Assembly: GCA_963716215.1 (NCBI GenBank)
Contig: OY970298.1
Span: forward strand, 930,001-994,000
Origin: JACVRW01 sp963716215
Lineage (GTDB): Bacteria; Actinomycetota; Thermoleophilia; Solirubrobacterales; Thermoleophilaceae
Direction: 5' to 3'
DNA: 64,000 nt
This document shows positions 50,592 through 59,504 of the stretch, in pieces. The notes under the pieces were generated by a model, which worked only from the letters and a program-made list of their open reading frames with translations, searched no databases and had not been told where the DNA came from. Each line of letters opens with the position of its first letter. Within the stretch, counting starts at the first letter, position 1. The position numbers and the translations under genes were made by a program.

Positions 50592-51256
50592 TCCTCCGCC
50601 GGCTCGCCGGCCCGCCTCAGTGCCAGGGCGAGCAGCGCGGGGAAGGCGGTCAGCAGCAGCGCCATGAGCGCCCAGATCGTCCAGCTCCCGACCCACCCGC
50701 CGTGGAAGAGCGCCGCGCGCGGGACCATCTCGCCGACGAGCGACAGCACGCTGGCGCTGTCCTCGCGCAGGAACACGATGTCGATGTCCCGCTCGCGGGG
50801 CCGCCCGTTCAGGGTCACTCCGCTGCCCCGCACCGCCGCGCTGGCGTTGCCGAACACCAGCAGCCCGCCGCGACCGCTTCCGTGCAGGCAGACCCGGATC
50901 CGCTTCCCCGCGGGCACGGGCCCCAGCTCCACGGGCGCCTCCGTGGTGTCCGACGGATAGCCCCCGCGCAGCTTGCCGCGCGCGAGCTGCTCCCCGCTGT
51001 TCGCGTCCAGCACCTCCACTCGCGCGGGCGGGCTGGACACCACGGCCGCCGCCACAGTCAGGCGCAGTCCGGAGAAGTCGGTCGGCACCTCGATCGGGCC
51101 CTGGCAGAGCGTCGAGCCGTCGCTGAGGTAGAGCGCCGTGACCGGCTGCACGCCGAGCGTGAACGCCTCGGACTGGCGCTCCACGAGCCCGATGCACAGC
51201 AGCGCCACTACCCCCAGCCCGAACACGGCCGCGAAGGTGCGCGTGGCGCTACGCAT
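50564..51256 (-). CDS. Hypothetical membrane protein with extracytoplasmic domain
   Basis: A 230-residue protein with an N-terminal helix (TFAAVFGLGVVALLCIGLV), an extracytoplasmic beta-rich domain (LYLSDGSTLCQGPIEVPTDF ... ARVEVLDANSGEQLARGKL ... RIRVCLHGSGRG), and a C-terminal helix (GSWTIWALMALLLTAFPALL). Two cysteines (in TLCQG and VCLHG) may pair. I do not recognise it. It is the last gene of the 58694-50564 minus operon and overlaps the DUF2142 gene by eight bases, so a partner role with that protein is plausible. Confidence 0.65.
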   Translation of the reverse strand: MRSATRTFAAVFGLGVVALLCIGLVERQSEAFTLGVQPVTALYLSDGSTLCQGPIEVPTDFSGLRLTVAAAVVSSPPARVEVLDANSGEQLARGKLRGGYPSDTTEAPVELGPVPAGKRIRVCLHGSGRGGLLVFGNASAAVRGSGVTLNGRPRERDIDIVFLREDSASVLSLVGEMVPRAALFHGGWVGSWTIWALMALLLTAFPALLALALRRAGEPAEDQPTASASE

Positions 51257-52702
51257 AGAACCGGGTCGTGACGAGGGCGAGCGCGAACAGGTCCAGCACG
51301 GCCAGACCGCCGACCAGCAGCCCGAGCGCCACGCCGCGCGCCTGCGCCCGCAGCGGGGCGAGGACGGTCGCGGTGGCCAACCCGGCCAGGCCGATCAGCG
51401 GGAACAGGTACCGCCCCTGGTTGATCAGGACGCCCTGCTCCTGGGCCAGCTTGTACTCGTTCCAGTGCAGCCCCGCCATCAGCGCCAGCGTCGCGATCGC
51501 GAAGAAGGCCAGCAGCGGCCCGTCGACGCGGTCGCGCCAGCGGATCAGCACGCGCACGAGCGAGCAGCGCGATCGCAGCCGCCACGAGGCCCAGCACCCA
51601 GTAGACCGGCTCGGGCCACTGCACCTCGAGCCAGCCGAAGGCTCCCCAGCTGTACTTGACCCACAGGTCCCAGACCGGGGGCGGCCACTCGTTGCCGGCG
51701 TAGGCCTGTTGGAACGGCAGGCGCGGCAGATAGAACTGCCACATGTAGCTGCCGATCCCCGAGAGGCTGGCGCCGTCTGGGATGTCGAGCGTGTCGGTCA
51801 GCTGTGCCGCGGCCGGGCGGTCGGAGCTGCCTGCCGCCACGAACCACGCTCCCACCGTGAGCGCGACCGCGGCCACCCCGGCCGCGGCCAGGCCCGCCAC
51901 GAGCCGGCGGCGGTCGCGCAGCCGCCACAGCGAAACGCCGAGCACGAACGCCGCCGGCAGCGACGAGCGCATAGCTGGTGGCCTTGGTGGCCACCGCCAT
52001 GCCGGTGACGACCACGAGCGCGATCAGCTCCGCCGGCCGGCCGCGCCCGCGCAGGATCCGCGCGCCGAGCCAGAGCGCGACCGTCCACAGCGCGTACAGG
52101 AGCGAGTCGGGCGACACCGACGCCGAGATGAACCCGAGCATCGGCAGCAGCGCCGGGACGGCGGCGGCCGCCAGCTGCAGGTCGCGCCGCGGGCCGAACA
52201 CGGTCCCGGCCAGCAGCCAGGTGGCCGCCACGGTGACCAGCAGGAACGCCACCGAGGCGATGCGCATCGCGGTGACGCGCGCGAACAGGTCGCCTCCGCT
52301 CGCCACCTCGTACGGGATCACACTCCAGAGGTAGTAGAGCGGCGGGTTGGCGCTGGCGAAGTTGGGACCGCCGCCGTCTCCCCTGGCGGACTCGGGCAGC
52401 GCCGCCGAGCGCCGCCGCCAGCGCTCGTAGGCGGCCTCGCCCCAGGTCGGCTTGGTGGCCCGCACCGCGGCGGTCTGGTCGGAGTTCGCGGCCTGCCCGG
52501 CCAGCTGCTGCTCCGTGGAGCCGCTCGGCCGGTCGACCGCGCCCGGCAGCGCGCCGCGCTCGGCGATCGACTGGACGTAGGCCACGTGCGCGGGCTCGTC
52601 GGGGGCCTGGAAGGGGGGCACGACGAGCGCCCAACACACTCCGATCAGCAGGGTGGCGGCGAGCAGGAGGGTGAGTGGCGCCGGGGGCCGGCGCACGCTC
52701 AC
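51249..52702 (-). pseudogene. DUF2142 membrane protein with two frameshifts
   Basis: GTG 52702 overlaps the upstream stop (GTGA) and gives an N-terminal helix then VPPFQAPDEPAHVAYVQSIA, the DUF2142 signature. Homology runs to TKATSYALV, shifts near 51961 by one extra base into PAAFVLGVSLWRLRDR, then near 51555 again into RVLIRWRDRVDGPLLAFFAIA. Removing both bases gives 1452 nt, 484 codons and a single polytopic protein of about 10-12 helices, the usual family size. DUF2142 proteins are GT-C-like membrane glycosyltransferase candidates. Likely intact in the organism. Confidence 0.78.
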
Positions 52703-54774
52703 CCGCGCCCTCCGGCCTCGCGCCGCCGGAGCGCCTCGCGTAGGCCGTCCTCGACCTGTCGGGCAGCCGCCGCCCAGCTCGAGTCGCTCACGAAGCGCAG
52801 GCCGGCCTCCGAGCGGCGCGTCCACAGCGCGCGGTCGTCCAGCAGCGCCTCCATCGCGTCCGCCAGGGCGAGCGGCTCCGCCGCCGCGAACTCCACGCCC
52901 CCGTCGCGGCCGAACTCGACCTCGCCGCTGCCGCCGAGCACGTCGACCGACGGCAGCCCGCAGGCCATCATCTCCTGGGGGATCAGCGAGTAGTTGGTGA
53001 GCGACAGGCAGAGCCCCACGGTGGCCCGCGCGTACGCCGCCGCAAGGGCGGCCGGCGGGGCGACGCCGAGCGACTCGTAGTCGAGCTCGGTGCGCACCGG
53101 CTCGTCCTGGCCGAACGTCACCACCCGCGTCCGCGGGCGGCGGCGCACGAGCTCCTCCAGCGCCAGCAGCCCCAGCGGCACGGCACGCCGGGCGGTCCCT
53201 GCGCGCGCGTAGAACACGACCGTGTCGCGGCTGCGGTCCTGGGGGAGCGGGCGGTAGACGTCCGCGTCGACCCCGAAGCGGTACCAGCTGCCGCGAGTGC
53301 CGTAGCGCTCGGCGAGCAGGTCGCGCAGCCAGCGGCCGCCGCAGATCGGGTAGAGACCGAAGTCGTAGGTCTGCTCGGCCCAGAGGCGCTCCGCGGAGGT
53401 GGCGAAGAACTCGGGCTCGTGGTCGTGCACGAGGTATACGCGGGCGTGGCAGCCGGGCAGCAGCAGCACCGGGTAGACCGTCTCCCAGCCGGTTGCCACC
53501 ACCACGTCGGCCCCGTGCCAGCCCTCGAAGCCCCTCGTCACCGGCGCGCGCACCGGCGCGAACCAGTCCACGACGCGCTGGCGCAGCAGGCCCGACCCGG
53601 CGCGGCCGTGCCTGCCGCCGGGATCGTGGACCCACGCCGAGCAGGTGTGCCCCAGCGCCTCGAGGCCCGCCACGAGCGTGAAGATCGCGGCGTGGCCGCC
53701 GCTCCCGCGCGAGAACGGGGGCACCACGAACGCAAAGTGCAGCCCCTCGCGCTCCGCGGTCCCCGGGTGTACGTCGAGCAGTGGGGTCGGCCCTTCGCGC
53801 CGCACGCGCAGCACGTCCCCGTGCTCGGGCGGGGCACCGCGGGCCGCCCCGGCCCGCTGTGCGGGGGCGGTCCGCTCCAGCGAGAGCGTCCGCTGCATCG
53901 GCGCCGGCAGCCGCTCCGCGCGCGAGCCGAGCGCTGAGAACACCCGCCGCCCGGCGTGGTGCGTGGCGGCGCGGCCCGTCCAGGCGACCCGTCGCGACAG
54001 CGACCAGCCGCGCTCGCCCATCCAGTCGCGGTCGGCGCGCGTCTGCCGGACGACCTCCCGCAGTGCCGCGCGTGGGGCGAACGGCTCGACGTGCCCGGTC
54101 GAGACCCGCAGCCCGCGGTACTCGTCGAAGTACCGGCGCATGAACTCGACGGGCGCGTAGTCGTGCGCGTGCAGCACCGCCGCACCGGGGTGGTAGACCT
54201 TCCGCCACCGCGAGCGGGCCAGCGCCTGGCCGAACGCCTGGTCCTCCGCGTAGTCGACGTCGGCGAAGCGAATCTCCTCCCAGCACCGGCGCGCGTAGCA
54301 CGCGTTCACGTTCGAGAGGAAGTGCGGGTCGTCGGGCCCCATCACCACGGGCGCGCCGTCGGGCGAGAACGACGCGAAGAACTCGTCGAGCTCGCGGGCG
54401 ATCATCGGGCTCGTCGTCGGCCGCGGACGGTGCGGCCCGAACGCCACGCCGACGTCGTCTGAGAGCGCGAACGCCTCCCGATAGGCCGCCAGCCAGCCGG
54501 GCAGGGGCTCGGCGTCCTGGGTGAGGAAGCAGATCAGCTCCCCTGAGGTCAGCTCGGCGCCCAGGTTGCGGGTCGGCCCGTGACGGAAGGCGCCCGGGTC
54601 CACCTCGACCACCCGAGCGCCCGCGTCGCGTGCGATCCGCGCCGACGCGTCCTCCGAGCCCGAGTCGAGCACGAGCACCTCGGCCTGCGGCGCCTCGCGC
54701 GCGACCGCGTCGAGCAGGGCCGCGAGGTGGCGTTCGCCGTCCTTGACCGGTATCACGACGGACAGCTCGGTCAT
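52699..54774 (-). CDS. Bifunctional glycosyltransferase: GT2 plus GT4-like (WsaF-type) domain
   Basis: A 691-residue protein. Residues 1-270 are a GT-A family 2 domain (ELSVVIPVKDGERHLAALLD, LVLDSGSEDASARIA, ICFLTQDAEPLPGWLAAY, and the ED pair of DYAEDQAFGQAL). After a spacer of about 60 residues, a GT-B like C-terminal domain starts at LHFAFVVPPFSRGSGGH and contains VYLVHDHEPEFFATS, FYARAGTARRAVPLGLLALEE (split), TNYSLIPQEMMACGLPSVDV and DALFGRDG-like VEFGRDGGVEFAAA, resembling WsaF-type rhamnosyltransferases. ATG 54774 is two bases after the upstream stop. Two-domain enzymes of this kind make alternating linkages. Confidence 0.85.
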   Translation of the reverse strand: MTELSVVIPVKDGERHLAALLDAVAREAPQAEVLVLDSGSEDASARIARDAGARVVEVDPGAFRHGPTRNLGAELTSGELICFLTQDAEPLPGWLAAYREAFALSDDVGVAFGPHRPRPTTSPMIARELDEFFASFSPDGAPVVMGPDDPHFLSNVNACYARRCWEEIRFADVDYAEDQAFGQALARSRWRKVYHPGAAVLHAHDYAPVEFMRRYFDEYRGLRVSTGHVEPFAPRAALREVVRQTRADRDWMGERGWSLSRRVAWTGRAATHHAGRRVFSALGSRAERLPAPMQRTLSLERTAPAQRAGAARGAPPEHGDVLRVRREGPTPLLDVHPGTAEREGLHFAFVVPPFSRGSGGHAAIFTLVAGLEALGHTCSAWVHDPGGRHGRAGSGLLRQRVVDWFAPVRAPVTRGFEGWHGADVVVATGWETVYPVLLLPGCHARVYLVHDHEPEFFATSAERLWAEQTYDFGLYPICGGRWLRDLLAERYGTRGSWYRFGVDADVYRPLPQDRSRDTVVFYARAGTARRAVPLGLLALEELVRRRPRTRVVTFGQDEPVRTELDYESLGVAPPAALAAAYARATVGLCLSLTNYSLIPQEMMACGLPSVDVLGGSGEVEFGRDGGVEFAAAEPLALADAMEALLDDRALWTRRSEAGLRFVSDSSWAAAARQVEDGLREALRRREAGGRG

Positions 54775-54776
54775 CG

Positions 54777-55433
54777 CTACGCGCGTCGCAGCAGGTAGAG
54801 GTCGCGTCCGGGGGCGAGCCGGCGCCGCCCCAACAGGGCCCAGCCGAACGAGGTCCGCTCCAAGACGGCGTCCGAGGGCTGCTCGGTGGCGAGCAGCACC
54901 CGTCCGTGGGGTGCGAGCGAGCCGGCGGCGGCCTCGAGCCCGCCCGAGCGATCGTCGACCACGACGAGGTCGAATTCGCCCGCGGCCTCGTCCCGCAGGT
55001 TCGGCCACAGGGCGCGCAGGGCCTGTGCCTCCTCCCGCGGGCCCAGCAGCAGCACTCGCCCGGCGCCCTCGGGGACGAGCCGGCCGGCGGCCACGCTCAG
55101 GCTCTCCCCGGCCTCGCTGAGGCTCTCTGCGCGGGTCGCGTCCTCGGCCGACTCGGTGCGCGTCGCGCGCGTCCAATCGCCCAGACGCCTGGCCGCCTCG
55201 CGCGAGCGGAAGCCGGTTCGGTACAGCTCGCGAGCCAGCGGCAGCAGCGCCACCAGCCGCCGCGCGGACCCGCGCGCCATCAGCCCGTTCAGATCGAGGT
55301 GCAGGCGATCGAGCCAGTAAGTGCGGCGCTGGGCGGCGGCGAGCGCCTCGTTCGCGCGCGCCGAGCGCTCGGCCAGCTCGGCCTCGAGCGCCTCCGCGCG
55401 GGCGCGCCAGTCGATGTCCGGTTCGGTGCTCAG
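54777..55433 (-). CDS. Hypothetical protein, coiled coil plus Rossmann-like domain, CTG start proposed
   Basis: A 218-residue protein. The N-terminal about 35 residues are a heptad-rich helix (RAEALEAELAERSARANEAL); the C-terminal half (GRVLLLGPREEAQALRALW, FDLVVVDDRSGGLEAAAGSL, GRVLLATEQPSD) looks like a reduced Rossmann or methyltransferase-like fold without a clear SAM motif. The only start consistent with the operon is CTG 55433, in CTGA overlap with the permease stop, parallel to the ATGA/GTGA/TTGA junctions elsewhere; no ATG, GTG or TTG precedes the coiled coil in frame. A later in-frame ATG (MARGSARRL) is an alternative. Confidence 0.55.
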   Translation of the reverse strand: MSTEPDIDWRARAEALEAELAERSARANEALAAAQRRTYWLDRLHLDLNGLMARGSARRLVALLPLARELYRTGFRSREAARRLGDWTRATRTESAEDATRAESLSEAGESLSVAAGRLVPEGAGRVLLLGPREEAQALRALWPNLRDEAAGEFDLVVVDDRSGGLEAAAGSLAPHGRVLLATEQPSDAVLERTSFGWALLGRRRLAPGRDLYLLRRA

Positions 55434-56272
55434 AGGTTCTCCGCGATCCGGGGCGCCTCGCGCTTGAACACCCACCAGCCGAGCGCGAACAGGGCGACCG
55501 TAATGCCCACCGGCACGAACAGCCACTGCCAGCCGCCGAGCTCCGTGATGGCCGTCGGCGCGGACGGGTCCACGAGCGCGTGGCGCATCTGGGTGAGGAT
55601 CGCGCCGATCGGGTTCAGGACGGCGAGCCGCTGCAGGGTCTCGTTGGGGATGGTCTCCACCACGTAGATCACGGGCGACGCGTAGAAGAGCAGCTGCAGC
55701 GCGACCTCCCAGATCGGCTCGATGTCCCGGTAGCGCACGTACAGCGCCGACAGCAGCATCGTGACCCCGGTCGCCAGGATCACCATCATCGCGACGAGCA
55801 GGGGCAGCTGCAGCCAGTCGAGGGTCGGCTCGATCCCGGCGGCGAACACGAACACGAACACGGCGATCATGTTGAGGCCGAGGTTGAAGAGAGAGTGGAG
55901 CGCCACCGAGAGCGGGATCACCAGGCGCGGGAACCGGATCTTGCGCAGCAGGTTGTCGCGGTCGACGAGCGAGGTGACGCCGCGGCCGGTGGTCTCGGAG
56001 AAGTAGGTGAACAGCACGATCGCGGTGAGCAGGTAGACCGGGTAGTTCTTGACGCCCTCACCGAAGCGCACCACCTCGGTGAAGACGAAATAGAGCACGC
56101 CGAACAGCAGCAGCGGCTTCATCAACGTCCACACGTAGCCGAGCGCCGAGCCGAACCAGCGCAGCTTGAAGTCCGTGGCGGCCAGCATGAACGTGAGGCT
56201 CGCGAAGCGGCGAACGCCCTCGCCGAGCGCGGACGGGCCCCGGTAGCGAGTGGTGGCCGCGGCGTCGCTCAT
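55430..56272 (-). CDS. ABC-2 exporter permease (Wzm-type), second exporter
   Basis: A 280-residue six-helix protein with the ABC-2 features: FMLAATDFKLRWFGSALGYV, FPRLVIPLSVALHSLFNLGL, VRYRDIEPIWEVALQLLFY and VETIPNETLQRLAVLNPIGAI. It is not closely alike to the 42794-43627 permease beyond the family level. It pairs with the ATPase encoded next (56269-57510). ATG 56272 overlaps its stop (ATGA), and its own stop overlaps the CTG-started gene. Confidence 0.9.
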   Translation of the reverse strand: MSDAAATTRYRGPSALGEGVRRFASLTFMLAATDFKLRWFGSALGYVWTLMKPLLLFGVLYFVFTEVVRFGEGVKNYPVYLLTAIVLFTYFSETTGRGVTSLVDRDNLLRKIRFPRLVIPLSVALHSLFNLGLNMIAVFVFVFAAGIEPTLDWLQLPLLVAMMVILATGVTMLLSALYVRYRDIEPIWEVALQLLFYASPVIYVVETIPNETLQRLAVLNPIGAILTQMRHALVDPSAPTAITELGGWQWLFVPVGITVALFALGWWVFKREAPRIAENL

Positions 56273-57510
56273 GCCCGCTCGATCCTCACGTCCACCGGCA
56301 GGTCGACCACGCCGCCCGTGACGGGTCCGGTTACGGCCAGGGCGGCGAGGTCGTCACCGCGGCCGAAGGCGTCATGGGTTCCGAAGCCTCCGCCGCCGGG
56401 CCCGATGCAGGGCGTGAGCGTGTAGCGGCTCGGAGCCAGCTGGTTCACGAAGGCGAAGCGCACGGTGAGGCGCTCTCCGGCCGTGTACTCCCCTGTCCGG
56501 CCGTCGCCCAACTCCGTAGTCGGCAGGAAGATCGTGTGCCGCGCGTCGTTGCGGAATATCACGCTGAACGCCGGGTCGCTCAGAGCATCGATCACCTCGA
56601 CCTCGAAGCACGCGACCACGGATTCGCCCTGGGTCGCGGTGACCATGCGCTCGCCCGCCGGCGTCTCGCACCACGCGGCCCTCACGCGCACCGGCGCCGT
56701 CGAGCGCTCGTCGCTGGCCGGGTCTCCGAAGTTCAGCTCCGAGTACGTGCGCGTGATCGCCTCCGGCTCGCCGAGGTCCACGATCCTGCCGCGCTCCAGC
56801 ACGAGCCCGCGGTCGCAGAAGCGCTCGACGCTGCCCATGTCGTGGGTCACGAACACGATCGTCCGGCCCTGGGCCTTCATGCGGTCGAACTCCTCGAAGC
56901 ACTTGCGCTGGAAGGCCGCGTCGCCCACGGCGAGGACCTCGTCCACGAGCAGAACGTCCGCGTCGACCTGGATCGCGACGGAGAAGCCGAGGCGCACGCT
57001 CATGCCCGACGAGTAGTTCTTCAGCTTCAGGTCCACGAACTCCTCGAGCCCCGCGAACTCGATGATGGAGTCGAAGCGAGCCTGGGCCTCCCGGCGCGTC
57101 AGGCCGAGCATGATCGCGTTGATGATCACGTTGTCGCGCGCGGTCAGGTCGGGGTTGAAGCCCACCCCCAGCTCGATGAAGGGCGACAGCCGCCCGTCGA
57201 TCTCGATCGTGCCGTCGTCGAGCGAGAAGATGCCAGCCACGCACTTGAGCAGGGTGCTCTTGCCGCTGCCGTTGCGGCCGACCACGCCGAAGAACTCGCC
57301 CCGCTTGACGTCGAAGGTGATGTCCCGGAGGGCCGCCAGCTCGTCGTAGCGATTCGCCGTGAAGGGATGCAGCGCCCGCTCCTTCAGCGTCGAGTAGCGC
57401 TGATGCGGCAACCGGAAGGTCTTGCTCACGCCGCTGACCGACATGGCCGCGGGCGCTGCGGCGAGCCGGCTCGCGCGTCGATCCACCGTGTGTTGGACGG
57501 TAGCGCTCAA
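56269..57510 (-). CDS. ABC exporter ATPase with C-terminal extension (Wzt-type), second exporter
   Basis: A 413-residue protein: Walker A GRNGSGKST (78-86), signature KNYSSGMSVRLGF, Walker B VLLVDEVLAVGD, and FVTHDMGSVERF. A long C-terminal beta domain (about 265-410) resembles Wzt_C, for substrate recognition. TTG 57510 is used (TTGA with the upstream glycosyltransferase stop); an ATG at 57444 (MSVSGVSKTF) is a conservative alternative. It forms the second complete export system with the adjacent permease. Confidence 0.86.
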   Translation of the reverse strand: MSATVQHTVDRRASRLAAAPAAMSVSGVSKTFRLPHQRYSTLKERALHPFTANRYDELAALRDITFDVKRGEFFGVVGRNGSGKSTLLKCVAGIFSLDDGTIEIDGRLSPFIELGVGFNPDLTARDNVIINAIMLGLTRREAQARFDSIIEFAGLEEFVDLKLKNYSSGMSVRLGFSVAIQVDADVLLVDEVLAVGDAAFQRKCFEEFDRMKAQGRTIVFVTHDMGSVERFCDRGLVLERGRIVDLGEPEAITRTYSELNFGDPASDERSTAPVRVRAAWCETPAGERMVTATQGESVVACFEVEVIDALSDPAFSVIFRNDARHTIFLPTTELGDGRTGEYTAGERLTVRFAFVNQLAPSRYTLTPCIGPGGGGFGTHDAFGRGDDLAALAVTGPVTGGVVDLPVDVRIERA

Positions 57511-58694
57511 CGGCGAAGGGAAGCTAGCAGTCGTCGGGCGCGCGACCGGGCGCGAAACGTCAGCGTGGACTCGAGCGCCTCGAGCCGCCGGCCGAGGTCA
57601 TGGCGCTCCCGGATCAGGCGTCGCTGCGCCATGCGCTGCTCGGTCATGGCGGCGTCCACGTCGGCCAGCAGCTGTGCTGCGCCGGGGGCGGGCGTCGCCG
57701 GCGAGGCGGCGACCTGCTGCAGCGCCGCGGCGAAGAGGGTGGAGGCATCGGCCCACGACGGCCACTCGCTCGCGGTCTGGAGCGCGCCCTGGCGCAGGCG
57801 CTCCAGCAGGGCGCGGTCGCGCGCGAGCAGGTCCAGCCAGTGCGCCGTTCCAGCGAGGTCGTCGAAGTCGCACACCACTCCGTTCACGCCGTGCTCGACG
57901 TACTCGTCGTGCCCGGTGACCGGCCAGACGACACAGGTGGCGCCGACATGGAACGCCTCCAGCGGCGGCGTGAACACGCCCTCCACGCGCGAGAGCTTGA
58001 GCAGCACGTCGACCTCGCCGTAGAGCGCCGCCATCTCGTCCGGCTCGAGCGGCCCGACAACCCGGTCGAACGACGACCGCGTCTCGGCCGGTGGGTCCTC
58101 CGGCGTAACGAGCGTCTTGACGAGCGGCGCCTGGGCGCGGCCGATCGCCCCAACCGCGTCGTCGATCCCCTTGAACCACAGGTGAGGGCTCCCCTCCACG
58201 AGCACGCGGAGGTCGCCCGCGTACCCATCCGAGGCGGCCGGGGCGAAGGTCTGCTTGTCGATGCCGTTGGGCACGTGGAAGCACGCAGCGCCGGGGTGCA
58301 GCTCCTCGAGCAGGTCGACTATCCACGCCGCCTCGCTGAGGAAGAACACGGGGAGGTCGTGGGTGACCGCCGCGCCGAAGCGCTCCACGTCCCCGTCCCT
58401 GTAGACGCGGTCCTCGAACTGCTGCACGAAGTAGGCATGCCGCCGCGCCGGGACGCGCAGCAGGGAGTAGGCGGTGCGCCACCAGGTCGCGATCGCGATG
58501 TCGAACTCGCCCTCGCACGCGTCCGCGACGGTCACGATCCGCACGTCCTCCAGCGCCACGTCGGGCTCCGAGTCCACCGCCAGCGTCACGTCCATGCCGT
58601 GATCGCGGGCCAGCGCGGTGGCGTGGCGGACGATCGCTCGCACGCCACCGGATGGCCCGAGGGCACCCACGAGGAAGCAGAGGCTGAGCCCCAT
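57507..58694 (-). CDS. Glycosyltransferase family 4 with C-terminal coiled coil
   Basis: A 395-residue GT4 enzyme starting GLSLCFLVGALGPSGGVRAI. It has IATWWRTAYSLLR, YFVQQFEDRVYRDGD, FHVPNGIDKQTFAP, VEGSPHLWFKGIDDAVGAI and LKLSRVEGVFTPPLEAFHVG, the acidic E(x7)E pair. A helical tail (about 335-390) with RLIRERHDLGRRLEALESTL suggests oligomerisation or membrane contact, as in WsaF-like rhamnosyltransferases. ATG 58694 lies ten bases after TAGGCT (58710-58705). It heads the seven-gene operon ending at 50564. Confidence 0.88.
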   Translation of the reverse strand: MGLSLCFLVGALGPSGGVRAIVRHATALARDHGMDVTLAVDSEPDVALEDVRIVTVADACEGEFDIAIATWWRTAYSLLRVPARRHAYFVQQFEDRVYRDGDVERFGAAVTHDLPVFFLSEAAWIVDLLEELHPGAACFHVPNGIDKQTFAPAASDGYAGDLRVLVEGSPHLWFKGIDDAVGAIGRAQAPLVKTLVTPEDPPAETRSSFDRVVGPLEPDEMAALYGEVDVLLKLSRVEGVFTPPLEAFHVGATCVVWPVTGHDEYVEHGVNGVVCDFDDLAGTAHWLDLLARDRALLERLRQGALQTASEWPSWADASTLFAAALQQVAASPATPAPGAAQLLADVDAAMTEQRMAQRRLIRERHDLGRRLEALESTLTFRARSRARRLLASLRR

Positions 58695-58704
58695 TCGATG
58701 GCTG

Positions 58705-58731
58705 AGCCTATCTGCGGCCTCGGGGTACCAT
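58705..58731. promoter_or_regulatory. Divergent predicted promoters
   Basis: Minus strand TAGGCT (58710-58705) is ten bases before ATG 58694; plus strand TACCAT (58726-58731) is six bases before GTG 58738. The 15-base gap between them cannot hold two separate -35 elements, so the two promoters must share DNA and probably compete. Confidence 0.5.
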
Positions 58732-58737
58732 CCGCCG

Positions 58738-59496
58738 GTGGCCCGCGTCGCCGTGCTGGGTTCCCCTTCGCTGATCGACGCTTGCGCCCCGTCGCCGCTG
58801 CCGGGTTCGCTCGACGTGGTCGAGCTGCGGGAGGGGGTCACGGCCGACGCGCTGCGCTCGGCCGGCCCCGATGCCGTCGTGGCGTTCGAACCGGGCGCGG
58901 AGCTGGTCGACCTGCTGGCGGAGCTCGGCCTACCGGCGATCCTGTGGACGGCGGCTCCCGGCGCGGCTCCCGGCGGACCGGCTCAGCGGCTGGTGCTGGC
59001 GGCGGGCGATGGGCCAGCGGCCTGGCGGTGCGTGAGCCTGCCCGTGGCGGATTCCCTCTACGCGCCTGTGGCCGACCTGCCGGCACGAGCCGCGTGGCTC
59101 GGCCCCGGCTCCGCTCGCCGAGTGTCCTACCTGTCGTGGTTTCAGCACGCGGAGCCACCGGCCGACGACGGCGAGGACGCCGTGGTGGCGGTCAACCTCC
59201 ACGACGACTCGCCGGCGTTCGACCCGCGGGTGACGCGCGCGCTCGCGGCGGGACGGCTGCTCGTGAGCGAGACGCTGGTGCCCTCGCGCGGGCTGGAGCC
59301 GGGCATCGACTACCTGGAGGCACGCGACCTGGACGACCTCTACCTCGCGGTCGAGAGCGCCGTCCAGGATCCGCATGCCTTTCGCCGCGTGCGGCTGCGC
59401 GGGCGCCGCAAGGCCGAGCTCTTCCGCGCGTCGCGCGTGATCGGTCGCCTGGTTGGGGACCTTCAGCTCGAGCTCGACGGCGTGCACCGCGGCTGA
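58738..59496 (+). CDS. Glycosyltransferase-like protein (family uncertain)
   Basis: A 252-residue protein. Its first half (RVAVLGSPSLIDACAPSP, VVAFEPGAELVDLLAELGLP) is Rossmann-like, and the C-terminal part (PAFDPRVTRALAAGRLLVSE, GLEPGIDYLEARDLDDLYLA, AFRRVRLRGRRKAELFRASR) matches the donor side of Glyco_trans_1_2-type enzymes, as in the two paralogues at 30325-32903. It is shorter than a full GT-B, so activity is uncertain. GTG 58738 follows TACCAT by six bases. It is the last gene of the polysaccharide locus and stands alone on the plus strand. Confidence 0.65.
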   Translation: MARVAVLGSPSLIDACAPSPLPGSLDVVELREGVTADALRSAGPDAVVAFEPGAELVDLLAELGLPAILWTAAPGAAPGGPAQRLVLAAGDGPAAWRCVSLPVADSLYAPVADLPARAAWLGPGSARRVSYLSWFQHAEPPADDGEDAVVAVNLHDDSPAFDPRVTRALAAGRLLVSETLVPSRGLEPGIDYLEARDLDDLYLAVESAVQDPHAFRRVRLRGRRKAELFRASRVIGRLVGDLQLELDGVHRG

Positions 59497-59504
59497 CGGC
59501 CGTG

